A stretch of DNA of 64,000 nt from JABDBE01 sp963832245 (GTDB lineage Bacteria > Acidobacteriota > Terriglobia > Terriglobales > Acidobacteriaceae), in the NCBI GenBank assembly GCA_963832245.1, contig CAWHTG010000004.1, positions 1,302,001 through 1,366,000 of the forward strand, in the 5' to 3' direction. Position numbers and translations under genes: made by a program. Shown piece after piece: positions 27,030-34,926 of this stretch. Below the pieces are notes generated by a model. That model ran no database searches. It saw only the letters and a list, made by a program, of their open reading frames with translations, and had not been told where the DNA came from. Each line of letters begins with the position of its first letter. Position 1 is the stretch's first letter.

Positions 27030-28475
27030 AATGCTACACACATTCCGAAGGGGGCAATTATGGGAAAGCTTGAACGTAAGGTTGCAGTCATCACGGGTGG
27101 ATCGAGCGGCTTGGCGCTGGAGAGCGCCAAGCGCTTCGTTGAAGAAGGCGCCTACGTTTTCATCACGGGTAGGAAGCAGGAGCAGCTCGATGAGGCCGTC
27201 AAGCTGATTGGCCGGAACGTGACCGGCGTGCGCGGCGACGCGTCCAATCTCGATGACCTCGACCATCTGTTCGACACAGTCAAGCGGGAAAAGGGCAAGA
27301 TCGACGTCCTGTTTGCGAGCGCGGGCAAGGGTGAAGCCGCCAAACTGGGCGAGATTACCGAGCAGCACTTCGATGCGGGCTTCGACCTGATCGTGCGCGG
27401 AACGCTGTTTACGGTTCAGAAGGCGTTGCCGCTGTTCAACGATGGCGGATCGATCATCATGATCGGGTCAGTTGCTTCGGTGAAAGGTTTTCCTGGTTTC
27501 GGCGTGTATGCGGCGAGCAAGGCGGCATTGCGCTCATTCGCACGCACGTGGCTGAACGAACTGAAGGGCAGGAAGATCCGGGTGAACGTGCTGAGCCCGG
27601 GGCAGGTCGACACACCGGATTCCCAGCGACTCGACAAGGAGACGAGGGAGATGTTCGAATCCCTGATCCCGCGGGGAAAGATGGGTCGTCCTGAGGAAAT
27701 TGCGGCGGTCGCGCTGTTTCTTGCTTCAGACGATTCGAGCTACGTGAATGGGGTGGATTTGGCTGTCGACGGCGGCTTCTCGGCCATCTGAAATCGCGCC
27801 CGATCGCCGGAAGTCGCTGATCCGCGGGACTAGCGTGTTCATGGTGGAACGACTTCCGCGCTGAACGGTCGGCCCGCGCTATCCAGTTGACGCACGATGA
27901 ATGAACTTGCTTGGACGACTGAATGCTACACATCTACCGAAGGGAGTAATTATGGGAAAGCTTGAAGGAAAAGTTGCAGTCATCACGGGTGGATCGAGCG
28001 GTATGGCGCTAGCAAGCGCCAAGCTCTTCGTTGAAGAGGGCGCCTACGTTTTCATCACGGGTAGGAAGCAGGAGCAGCTCGATGAGGCCGTCAAATTGAT
28101 TGGCCGGAACGTGACCGGCGTGCGCGGTGACGCGGCAAATCTCGACGATCTCGACCGTCTGTTCGATACGGTTAAGCGAGAAAAGGGCAAGATCGACGTC
28201 CTGTTCGCGAGCGCTGGCAAGGGCGAGGCCGTCCCACTGGGCGAGATTACTGAGCAGCCCTTCGATGCGGCCTTCAACGTGAATGCGCGCGGAACGCTGT
28301 TTACAGTCCAGAAGGCGTTGCCGCTGTTGAACGATGGCGCATCGATCATCATGACTGGATCAAATGCTTCGGTGAAGGGATTTCCTGGTTGGGGCGTGTA
28401 TGCGGCGAGCAAGGCAGCATTGCGCTCCTTCGCACGCACGTGGCTCAACGAACTGAAGGGCCGGAAAATCCGGGC
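27030..28475 (+). repeat. Tandem duplication of the SDR gene (copies 27030-27590 and 27921-28475)
   Basis: Both copies start with ACTGAATGCTACAC about 30 bp upstream of the SDR ATG and remain closely similar through the ELKGRKIR codons. Copy 2 then switches abruptly to an unrelated AsmA-like frame, so the duplication is partial. Differences are scattered and mostly synonymous, which indicates an old duplication or acquisition of a diverged homologue, not a recent copy. Confidence 0.85.
27060..27791 (+). CDS. Short-chain dehydrogenase/reductase (SDR), intact copy
   Basis: A 243-residue classical SDR. Cofactor motif TGGSSGLAL (TGxxxGxG with the last Gly replaced by Ala), FASAG in place of the usual NNAG, catalytic Ser in IGSVASVKG and the YAASK active-site motif; C-terminal GRPEEIAAVALFLASDDSSYVNG and VDGGF. 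Arg in TGRKQE suggests NADP(H). ATG 27060 follows GAAGGGGG. Divergent from the AraC regulator that probably controls it. It is followed by a second, broken copy. Confidence 0.93.
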   Translation: MGKLERKVAVITGGSSGLALESAKRFVEEGAYVFITGRKQEQLDEAVKLIGRNVTGVRGDASNLDDLDHLFDTVKREKGKIDVLFASAGKGEAAKLGEITEQHFDAGFDLIVRGTLFTVQKALPLFNDGGSIIMIGSVASVKGFPGFGVYAASKAALRSFARTWLNELKGRKIRVNVLSPGQVDTPDSQRLDKETREMFESLIPRGKMGRPEEIAAVALFLASDDSSYVNGVDLAVDGGFSAI

Positions 28476-29136
28476 AAGGCCCATCCGCCGCGGGGCAACT
28501 CTAATTGTTGGGGCAATCGCCGCGATACTCGTGCTCGCGTTTATTTTCCTTGTACCCGCTCTCATTAACGTGGATCGCTACCGGCCCCAGGTGATCTCCT
28601 ATCTCCAAGAAACAACTGGAAAGCAGATTGAAATCGGACGCCTGGCACTCACATTTTTTCCCGTAACGATTCACATTGATCACATCGGAGTGAAAAATCC
28701 TCCGATATTTCCCGCCGGTTATGTGATACAGGTGGCGCGGATCGATGCCGAACTTAGCGTCGGAGCGCTCCTGCACCGGGAGGTGGTCATCAAGTCCCTT
28801 GTGCTTCAGGACCCAGTCTTAAATCTGACTTCAGACCCCGATGGTCCGTGGAACTTCGAGAATCGCCAATCAAAGATCTCGGCGAATCCTCTTCCGCTAG
28901 GCACCATTTCGAGCGTGAAAATTGGACGTGGGCTGGTAATCGCGTCGAACCTTTTGCCGTCCGACAAGGCGGGTCCCATTTTTTTCGAAGCTCACGAGAT
29001 CTACTGCGAACTGGAGCAGGTGAACTTGGTCGGAATTATCAATCCTTCTTCTTCCGCGATGGACGGCCAGGGCAGCCTGAAGGCGGGTCTTCTGCGCTTC
29101 GGCGCTGTCGAGGCAAGAAATCTACGTACTCTCTAA
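27952..29136 (+). CDS. Chimera: truncated SDR fused in frame to an AsmA-like N-terminal fragment
   Basis: A 394-codon open frame. Residues 1 to about 174 duplicate the upstream SDR, including TGGSSGMAL and YAASK, up to NELKGRKIR, but the C-terminal SDR third is missing. From RPIRRGATLIVGAIAAILVL the sequence is an AsmA-family start: a transmembrane helix, then FLVPALINVDRYRPQVISYL, TGKQIEIGRL and further AsmA phrases to SLKAGLLRFGAVEARN. AsmA proteins are usually several hundred residues longer, so this half is 3' truncated too; it stops where it meets an antisense FRG-like gene. ATG 27952 has an AAGGGAG ribosome site. It is probably a non-functional recombination product; expression cannot be excluded. 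Confidence 0.75.
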   Translation: MGKLEGKVAVITGGSSGMALASAKLFVEEGAYVFITGRKQEQLDEAVKLIGRNVTGVRGDAANLDDLDRLFDTVKREKGKIDVLFASAGKGEAVPLGEITEQPFDAAFNVNARGTLFTVQKALPLLNDGASIIMTGSNASVKGFPGWGVYAASKAALRSFARTWLNELKGRKIRARPIRRGATLIVGAIAAILVLAFIFLVPALINVDRYRPQVISYLQETTGKQIEIGRLALTFFPVTIHIDHIGVKNPPIFPAGYVIQVARIDAELSVGALLHREVVIKSLVLQDPVLNLTSDPDGPWNFENRQSKISANPLPLGTISSVKIGRGLVIASNLLPSDKAGPIFFEAHEIYCELEQVNLVGIINPSSSAMDGQGSLKAGLLRFGAVEARNLRTL

Positions 29137-29560
29137 ACTCCGTCCAATTTTTCTCCAAGGGTACCAACTCAGAAGGCTTGCCAGCTTTGGAGCGCGGCAA
29201 GACGCAATTGCCCTGCACCCCAGTGTCGGTAGTCCATGATAGAGTCAGCGAGTCCTGATCGACGGTTCCACGTACATCTGCATACTTGGAGAATGCCTGG
29301 TTCGCGCCGAGCCGTTGTTGTAGCTGCTCTAAAGAAAGACCAGCGCCAGTGTTCTTGTCTATCGCTAATATCACGCCAGTACGGAATTGGAAGCTAGGCT
29401 CTTTGTTCGCTGTTCGGAAGGACACGAATGAATCTGGGAGTGTTTCGTCATCTTCAATCAAATTAGCTGTGCCTTCGTAATACTCCGGTCGCTCGTCGAT
29501 GTTGACGACGATCGAGCCTGAAGTTGCACCGGCAAATCTACCGAGCCACTGTCCGTTCAT
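29039..29560 (-). pseudogene. FRG-domain-type protein, N-terminal domain only (3' truncated)
   Basis: From MNGQWLGRFAGATSGSIVVN to SELVPLEKNWTEFREYVDFL the frame resembles the N-terminal module that precedes FRG domains (W-I-G-x-Y-x-G-T-x-x-G, ...PRSxAxxPSELxPL..W.EF..YV), from memory of that family. The FRG core (FRGQ...) should follow directly, but instead the frame runs into the antisense strand of the AsmA fragment near 29105-29135. ATG 29560 is my preferred start, with a weak ribosome site; the frame is open to 29785. FRG proteins occur in mobile elements and possible defence loci. Here it marks the left edge of the element. Confidence 0.5.
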
Positions 29561-29736
29561 CCGGACATCGTAAGCACTAGGCTCAGGTGCGAGCAAGTGA
29601 GAAACGGTTGAAAACGCCTCGATTGCCCGGGATCCTTCTCGCGTAGGCGTGCCGAGTCGGTCAGTTGGGGGGAGCCAAAAACGCGTCAACACCGGAACAT
29701 ATCCCGAGCGACTGTGTGGGTCGTTGGCCCAAGAAT

Positions 29737-30747
29737 TTATTGGACACCAAGCTTCGCAACGAGTTCCTGCACTTGACTCCGCCATTGAAGATCTTCGCCG
29801 ATCTCACCTCGCTGGCCGGCTATCCATGAGAGGACTTGACTGACCCCGAACAGATTGCTCACCGGGGCATCCACGCCAGGGACTTTGCTGATCCTGTTGG
29901 TCCTGATCTCGCTTGGTCTCCGGTTTGTTATGGCCCCGACCGGCTCGACGTCCCACCCACCGGTTGCGATTCCTAGGACCCTTACCGCTGCTTTCACACC
30001 CCAGAGTGAGCGCACCTCCTGATCAATCCATGCAACTAGGACGCTCTTTTCTACTACGATCGACATCCAGCGTTCAAACTTTGCCTTGTCGCTCCAGGTG
30101 GACTCGATGGCCTCTCCAATCCGCCTACCGAGCTCCTCGACTTCTAATTGCTGTCTGTGCTGTTGCTGGAGATGCATTAAGGCAGTACCAATGATCAGAC
30201 CGTTCGTACAAACAAACCGCAGCCATCCCGCAATCGCCATGAGGCGACAACTTCCGTCGACGGAGTTGAAGACTTCGATTCGGAATCGCATCTCATCTTT
30301 ATCCCCGACTGTGCCCACGGTGAAATGCTCTTCAGGTGGCAAGATGATAGAGAAGTGAGCTCGTTCTCCGTGGATCGTCCATTCCGCGACCACCCGGACA
30401 TTTCCCAGATTCAGTTGGCGATTGGCCATGGATTGTTGAATGGTCCTCAAAATCTGATGGTGGTCCAGCAGTCGATAGTTCTTCGACACCACCCCCACCG
30501 GCACCGGCCTCTCACCCTGACGGATTGGCAGCCGATAAACCATATCGAGATAAGAGTTGACGCCTAGCTCATCGCCATTCAACGACGCCATAGCAAACGG
30601 CTGGCGGCCGAAGTGTGGCAGTGCGCTCAGAACGTCATCAAAGGTTCCCTCAGTGGCTGGACGAACCGGAAGACCAAGCCAATGTCGCTGGCGCTGGGCA
30701 AATGCTCCGATTTCCGAAGGTGCCGGTGTTTGCGTTGTCAGTGACAT
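29737..30747 (-). CDS. DUF932 domain-containing phage/plasmid-like protein
   Basis: A 336-residue member of DUF932, often found on plasmids and phages. Recognisable parts are YRLLDHHQILRTI, an FRIEVFNSVDGSCRLMAIAG block, RFVCTNGLIIG, and a C-terminal NLFGVSQVLSWIAGQRG segment (cf. Y-AFNAVTW-A in the family). Biochemical function is not established. ATG 30747 starts 95 bp from the divergent XRE gene, leaving room for a shared promoter. Confidence 0.8.
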   Translation of the reverse strand: MSLTTQTPAPSEIGAFAQRQRHWLGLPVRPATEGTFDDVLSALPHFGRQPFAMASLNGDELGVNSYLDMVYRLPIRQGERPVPVGVVSKNYRLLDHHQILRTIQQSMANRQLNLGNVRVVAEWTIHGERAHFSIILPPEEHFTVGTVGDKDEMRFRIEVFNSVDGSCRLMAIAGWLRFVCTNGLIIGTALMHLQQQHRQQLEVEELGRRIGEAIESTWSDKAKFERWMSIVVEKSVLVAWIDQEVRSLWGVKAAVRVLGIATGGWDVEPVGAITNRRPSEIRTNRISKVPGVDAPVSNLFGVSQVLSWIAGQRGEIGEDLQWRSQVQELVAKLGVQ

Positions 30748-30841
30748 ATCGGCTGCCCCTTATCCTTGGCACGAAAGGTAGCAAATTACCAAGCTAATCT
30801 GCTCGTGGTATTTCTGCTCGTGGAACTCTACAAACTCGGAG

Positions 30842-31072
30842 GTGCTAGATCAAGCAAAATTCTTTGCGCGGTTGGGCGGCCGGGTCCGCAAGCTGCGGAA
30901 AGCCCAAGGTTTCAGCCAGGAAGACATGATCTCGTTCGGCTTCTCCGCGAGGCACTGGCAACAGATTGAAGCCGGAAGGCCCATCACGGTGACCACCCTG
31001 CTCAGGATCTGCGAAGTCTTCCACGTACCGGTTGCTCGTCTGCTGCAAGGCCTCGACAAAGGCATCTACTAA
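30842..31072 (+). CDS. XRE-family helix-turn-helix regulator
   Basis: 76 residues, probable GTG start at 30842. Contains a Cro/C1-type HTH: LRKAQGFSQEDMISFGFSAR then QQIEAGRPITVTTLLRICEV. Likely regulator of the divergent DUF932 gene and/or of the element's other genes. Confidence 0.75.
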   Translation: MLDQAKFFARLGGRVRKLRKAQGFSQEDMISFGFSARHWQQIEAGRPITVTTLLRICEVFHVPVARLLQGLDKGIY

Positions 31073-31151
31073 CTTGATGGAGGAAGCAAGGAACTCCAGC
31101 GTTCTTGCCCGAAGATGCCTATCCCGCTTGAGGCGAGCCCACAATTCACCG

Positions 31152-31751
31152 CTACTCTATTTTGGGCAAGCCTACGAGCGCCCGCTGAGCCGTACCCTTG
31201 CCGGCCCCGGTTTCCGCGACGATCTGAGCCCAAGATCGTCCCTGAGCACCCAATGAGGCAATCCTGGAGGCGTCCACAATGACGCGCGGTCTCCCCAATC
31301 GCCTTCCTTTGGCACGGGCGTTCCGCAGCCCTGCGCGAATCCGCTCCTGGATCAAAGCTCGCTCAAACTCCGCCATCGCGCCGATGATCTGGAACATCAA
31401 CCGACCGGAGGGAGTGCTGAGGTCGAGGTTGTCGCGCAAACTGATGAAGGTCAGCCCTAAAGCCTCAAGTTCGGCCAACGCATTCACCAGGTGCCGAAGA
31501 GATCGGCCGAAACGATCCAGCTTCCACACAAGCACGGCATCGAACTTTCGCCGCTGTGCGTCGGTCATCAGGCGGTTCAAAGCTGGGCGCGAGTCTTTTG
31601 AACCGGTCATCCGGTCGATGTATTCGCCAATGATGATCAAGCCGCGGTGCTCAGCGTATTCTCGCAGTTCCCGCAACTGCATCTCGGGATCCTGCTGGCC
31701 ATTGGCGGTGGACACTCGGGCATAGAGAGCAACGCGCTTGGTTGGGTTCAT
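31152..31751 (-). CDS. Serine recombinase (resolvase/invertase family)
   Basis: 199 residues with a resolvase N-terminal catalytic domain: VALYARVSTANGQQDPEMQL carries the nucleophile Ser in YARVS, and LVWKLDRFGRSLRHLVNAL the conserved Arg cluster; GAMAEFERALIQERIRAGL and GRRLGRP link to a C-terminal HTH_7 (SRIASLGAQGRSWAQIVAET). Length and layout fit a Tn3-type resolvase/invertase. The start codon is 2 bp from the upstream small gene, so they are co-transcribed. The usual adjacent transposase is absent. Confidence 0.92.
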   Translation of the reverse strand: MNPTKRVALYARVSTANGQQDPEMQLRELREYAEHRGLIIIGEYIDRMTGSKDSRPALNRLMTDAQRRKFDAVLVWKLDRFGRSLRHLVNALAELEALGLTFISLRDNLDLSTPSGRLMFQIIGAMAEFERALIQERIRAGLRNARAKGRRLGRPRVIVDASRIASLGAQGRSWAQIVAETGAGKGTAQRALVGLPKIE

Positions 31752-31753
31752 GG

Positions 31754-32065
31754 TCAGTCTCCGAACCCACGGCGCGTTTGCCCGTCGAGAGCGACCGATG
31801 CGGCTGGCTTCTTCAGACTGGCAGTAAACGCCCGGTTTGGCGGCTCTGCCAGTCTCATCATGTAGTGGCGGGAGCAGAGATCTTCCTCGGTTTCGAGGCA
31901 GTGAATTGCTCCCAGATCGTGACAGTTGCAGAACTCATCTGACCAGTCGCAAGTTGCGAGTTGCAGACGGTCAGGAATCGACAGAGCGCGATCGACGATT
32001 GAAATGGTTTGGGCGACCCGCTCTTGAGCGGGAAAAGGATGGATGGTAGTTTCGTGAGTAGCCAT
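31754..32065 (-). CDS. Small hypothetical protein with Cys/His cluster
   Basis: A 103-residue protein of unknown family. Residues ~38-70 contain CDWSDEFCNCHDLGAIHCLE and EEDLCSRHYM, a Cys/His-rich patch that could bind zinc. It ends 2 bp before the serine recombinase start, so it is translationally linked to it and probably part of the same element module. Confidence 0.55.
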   Translation of the reverse strand: MATHETTIHPFPAQERVAQTISIVDRALSIPDRLQLATCDWSDEFCNCHDLGAIHCLETEEDLCSRHYMMRLAEPPNRAFTASLKKPAASVALDGQTRRGFGD

Positions 32066-32228
32066 CTGGAAACCTCCGTTGTTTCCGCTTGGTTAGGGCT
32101 GGGTAAGTGTTGCAAGCACTTGCTCAGTCCGTTCTAATGTCCTAATAATCTCACCGTAGCGTCACGGTGTCAACACTCAATAAAAATATTCCAGGATGTC
32201 CCTGGCGCCACGGTGTATCATTTTCGCC

Positions 32229-32405
32229 ATGAGCGACGAGGATCTGGTCAGGAAAGTGATGTCAGAAATGGGTAAGCGTGGCGGCCATGCGCGCGCTAAG
32301 GCTCTTACTGCCAAGCAGCGCAGAGAAAGTGCGATTAAAGCCTCCAAAGCCGCGGCTAAAGCGCGTATGCGGAAGGCGAAAGAACGGAAGGCTCAAAATG
32401 GATAA
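32229..32405 (+). CDS. Small basic hypothetical protein
   Basis: 58 residues from ATG 32229: MSDEDLVRKVMSEMGKRGGH then highly basic Ala/Lys/Arg helices. The GKRGGxARAKxLT phrase recurs in small proteins of environmental mobile elements; the function is unknown, and DNA or RNA binding is plausible from charge alone. The start at 32196 is less likely. It overlaps the next small ORF by 8 nt. Confidence 0.5.
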   Translation: MSDEDLVRKVMSEMGKRGGHARAKALTAKQRRESAIKASKAAAKARMRKAKERKAQNG

Positions 32406-32573
32406 GAAAGTAGCGCGTTGTCCCTACTGCGTTCTGGGCTATGAGTTCAGGCCATGTTGCCTCTAGCGGAAGGCTGGTTCATTTGCCAGCAGTGTGGCCA
32501 CACAGTAAAACCGCGAGATCCGGATTTCAAATGCTTCTGTCGGAAGTGCGGGGAGTTGAAGCGGGCAGCGTAA
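32398..32573 (+). pseudogene. Zinc-ribbon small protein split by a frameshift
   Basis: Frame 1 (32398-32466) begins with MDKKVARCPYCVLGYEFRP and stops soon after. Frame 3 (32454-32573) reads MLPLAEGWFICQQCGHTVKP then CFCRKCGELKRAA. Joined at EFRP|MLPL they form a typical two-CxxC zinc ribbon, so a 1-nt loss in the C tract near 32452 would explain the split. Alternatively the two short peptides are separate overlapping genes. Confidence 0.45.
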
Positions 32574-32577
32574 TCCT

Positions 32578-32787
32578 ATGCCGAGCCACGAAGAGCACAT
32601 CCTGCGCATTCTCGGCGAGGCAGCGGACCCGCTATTCCCCTCTGAGATTGCTGAGCGTTTGAATCGCGAACTGGGCCCATCGGGTGCGTACACAAGCCTG
32701 GAGATCGTGGCTCGCCTGAAGCATCTGAGCGATCAGGTTGCGCAGACTCCCGATGGGCGGTGGATGCTGAAACGGTTGATGTGCTGA
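32578..32787 (+). CDS. Small winged-helix-like hypothetical protein
   Basis: 69 residues, ATG 32578 shortly after the zinc-ribbon frame. HILRILGEAADPLFPSEIAE followed by RLNRELG, and a VARLKHLSDQV segment then TPDGRWML, give a helix-turn-helix/wing pattern similar to small archaeal-type and phage HTH proteins. Function unknown; probably a DNA-binding accessory of the element. Confidence 0.5.
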   Translation: MPSHEEHILRILGEAADPLFPSEIAERLNRELGPSGAYTSLEIVARLKHLSDQVAQTPDGRWMLKRLMC

Positions 32788-32970
32788 GGTTCAGATGTTT
32801 CCTGGAGCTGCAACCATGAGGCTAACCAGAGGCGACAAGACGAACGTTCTCATTGTGGTGGCGATAGCGGTCGGCGCGTGTCTCTTGGTCCGGCGCAAGA
32901 ACTCGGTCCGAGACAGCACGCAAACGGCCAAACGTTGCTCCGCGCGAAGAAGAAGTGAGCTCGCAGAGCC

Positions 32971-33753
32971 GTGCTTGCGCCTAACGAGTTTTACGAGGAG
33001 GACCCGCCGACTCATCTACAACAGGGTGACATCTGCGCCGGCGTCCCCATTCTCTTGCTTTCCCCCAGTGAAGAATTGATCCTCATTCGTGCCAACCACA
33101 ACAGACTGGATCACCTGGCAGCCGGGCCTGTCGAACTGGTAAGAGAGCAGGGTGTTGGAGACGCTTTCGACGGCACGCCGGAGTATGTCGCAATCGCGGC
33201 CGAGAGAATTTGGGCAATGCTGATGACTCCAACCTGCGATCTAGATGACCTGGCCGTGTGGTCCGTGTGGCCGCTGTACGGCGCAGAAGGAGCGGGAGTA
33301 GACATAGAGAGAGCCTTGGCAACACCCAGCCATCCGACGCTCTTAAAGTTACCGGACAACGATCACTTTCCTGGCTCCTACATCGATGTCACCGATTTCC
33401 GCTCGATTGGGAAGGAGCATTTTCAACTGAAAGATCGGATCGCGAGTGTAACCCGAGAAGCACAGCATGAGCTCACGGAACGTTTCCTCAAGGCGTTGGG
33501 GCGCCCATGGGGTTATGGACCGGGCGAAACGGTGCAGCCGCTCGCGCGCCACGAGACGGGTAAATATCGATGTGCTCGCTGCAATGTCTACGACGTGAAC
33601 GTGTCGGAAATATCGCTTAAGCCCGGAGATCAGTTTCCGGCATGCGACAATTGCAAGAAGATCCACAAAGCTGCCCAGTGGAGAAGAATGCGAATGTACT
33701 CGGTCAACTGGATCGGAAGGCAGCCCTCGCAACACGGAGCGGGGCGAGACTGA
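32971..33753 (+). CDS. Hypothetical protein with C-terminal zinc-ribbon
   Basis: 260 residues, GTG start (32971). I do not recognise a named family. The N-terminal part has HLQQGDICAGVPILLLSPSE and WAMLMTPTCDLDD, features I associate with poorly characterised element-borne proteins. The C-terminal part contains CARC ... CDNC, likely a structural zinc ribbon, followed by a basic tail. Next to it, 2 bp after its stop, is another hypothetical gene, indicating a shared transcript. Confidence 0.6.
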   Translation: MLAPNEFYEEDPPTHLQQGDICAGVPILLLSPSEELILIRANHNRLDHLAAGPVELVREQGVGDAFDGTPEYVAIAAERIWAMLMTPTCDLDDLAVWSVWPLYGAEGAGVDIERALATPSHPTLLKLPDNDHFPGSYIDVTDFRSIGKEHFQLKDRIASVTREAQHELTERFLKALGRPWGYGPGETVQPLARHETGKYRCARCNVYDVNVSEISLKPGDQFPACDNCKKIHKAAQWRRMRMYSVNWIGRQPSQHGAGRD

Positions 33754-33755
33754 AA

Positions 33756-34508
33756 GTGAACAGACTCCGACCCCGCGAGCAGCGAATTGAGAACAAAACA
33801 GAGCGTGCGGATCGTGCGCTTTCCGAATGGGCACAATACGAGAGAGAATGTCCCGAGCTGCAGTTGAGTCACATTCAGGGCGACGCACTGACATGGTTGT
33901 TTGCCGGCGAGCCGGATCCTGTCGTTTCGTTAGCGTACTGGGAGGTCGTTTGCACCAAATTGTCACAAGGAGATGCAATGGACGCAGTACAGCGGCTACT
34001 GGAATTAATAGACCGGTATCCGTTCACTGGCATGCACTCAGGCTGGATAAGGACTGTCCTGGGCCGAATCGTCCTAGAGGACGAACGCGCCGCACAAAAG
34101 TTCATGAAGTCCTACTGGGCCAAAGCACGCAGGGCCCTTCCAAGGAGCACGATGGCTGCCTACGCGGCGTTAAACCTGGTGAAGGGAGAACATCGAACAC
34201 ACTGGCTTCGGGCTGTTAATTGGATGCTTAATTTTCATCGGAGAACACACCGCCGCAGAGAATCCCATACCCAGTTCGCCGAGCGCGCTCTGAACGAGTA
34301 TCGGAATCGGCCCGATCCAGTGCAACATACTTGCCTGCAGGATGATGGGATAAAGGCGATCGCAATCGCGGTGGTGGACAATCCGAACCTGCGGTCGACC
34401 GAGTTGTGCGACCAGGCTTTGGTGGAGCTTTGTCCTGACACGAGCCGCAGCACACTCAGCCATCTTCGTGGGATGATTAACAAGCGTTACGGCCGGCCCC
34501 CGCGCTAA
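33756..34508 (+). CDS. Hypothetical element protein
   Basis: About 250 residues from GTG 33756, 2 bp after the preceding stop; the frame is open further upstream but inside the previous gene. Predominantly helical; no motif I can assign. Basic stretch NFHRRTHRRRESHTQ in the middle and a C-terminal HTH-like segment (LVELCPDTSRSTLSHLRGM). It may be a regulatory or replication accessory protein of the element. Confidence 0.5.
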   Translation: MNRLRPREQRIENKTERADRALSEWAQYERECPELQLSHIQGDALTWLFAGEPDPVVSLAYWEVVCTKLSQGDAMDAVQRLLELIDRYPFTGMHSGWIRTVLGRIVLEDERAAQKFMKSYWAKARRALPRSTMAAYAALNLVKGEHRTHWLRAVNWMLNFHRRTHRRRESHTQFAERALNEYRNRPDPVQHTCLQDDGIKAIAIAVVDNPNLRSTELCDQALVELCPDTSRSTLSHLRGMINKRYGRPPR

Positions 34509-34692
34509 AGTTGCAACCGACTGCCTCCCTGCGTTGCAACTTCTTCCTTTCGTTGCTCCAACCCATTAATTCTAGGATAGTTTCTTGGTTTTGCCCTGAC
34601 TCTGGCCGCCTCCGCATTCACCGGGGCGGCTTTATCCTTGTCAGCATCGGCTAGCAGCAGATGGCTGGTGCAGCCAACAGAGGAAGCCCAAG

Positions 34693-34926
34693 ATGAAAAC
34701 TGAAGGTGCCCCTGAAAAGCTTCTATACGGACGCCGATCGGCAGCCGCGATGCTCGACCTTTCACCCAGAGCCGTTGACTACGCGATCCGAGCTGGTGAG
34801 CTTGAGGCAATACGTATCGGCAAGCGGGTACTGATCCCGCGGGAATCGCTGTTGGCCTTCGCTCAACGTGAGCATCCGAGAATTCGGCCACTACGCCGAT
34901 GCGAGCCCAAAAAGGGGAGTCGGTGA
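34693..34926 (+). CDS. Excisionase-family HTH protein (first)
   Basis: 77 residues with the MerR-like excisionase HTH: LLYGRRSAAAMLDLSPRAVD, YAIRAGELEAIRIGKRVLIP, RESLLAFAQ. This is the AlpA/Xis fold used for directionality or transcription control. The stop overlaps the helicase start (TGATG). Confidence 0.8.
   Translation: MKTEGAPEKLLYGRRSAAAMLDLSPRAVDYAIRAGELEAIRIGKRVLIPRESLLAFAQREHPRIRPLRRCEPKKGSR

Noticed and set aside
26871..27368. 165-aa minus-strand ORF antisense to the SDR start
   Set aside because: Reads antisense through the SDR coding region; no motif.
32795..33079. 94-aa plus ORF with a hydrophobic stretch
   Set aside because: Overlaps the better-supported GTG-initiated 260-aa gene in another frame; low-complexity Arg-rich tail.
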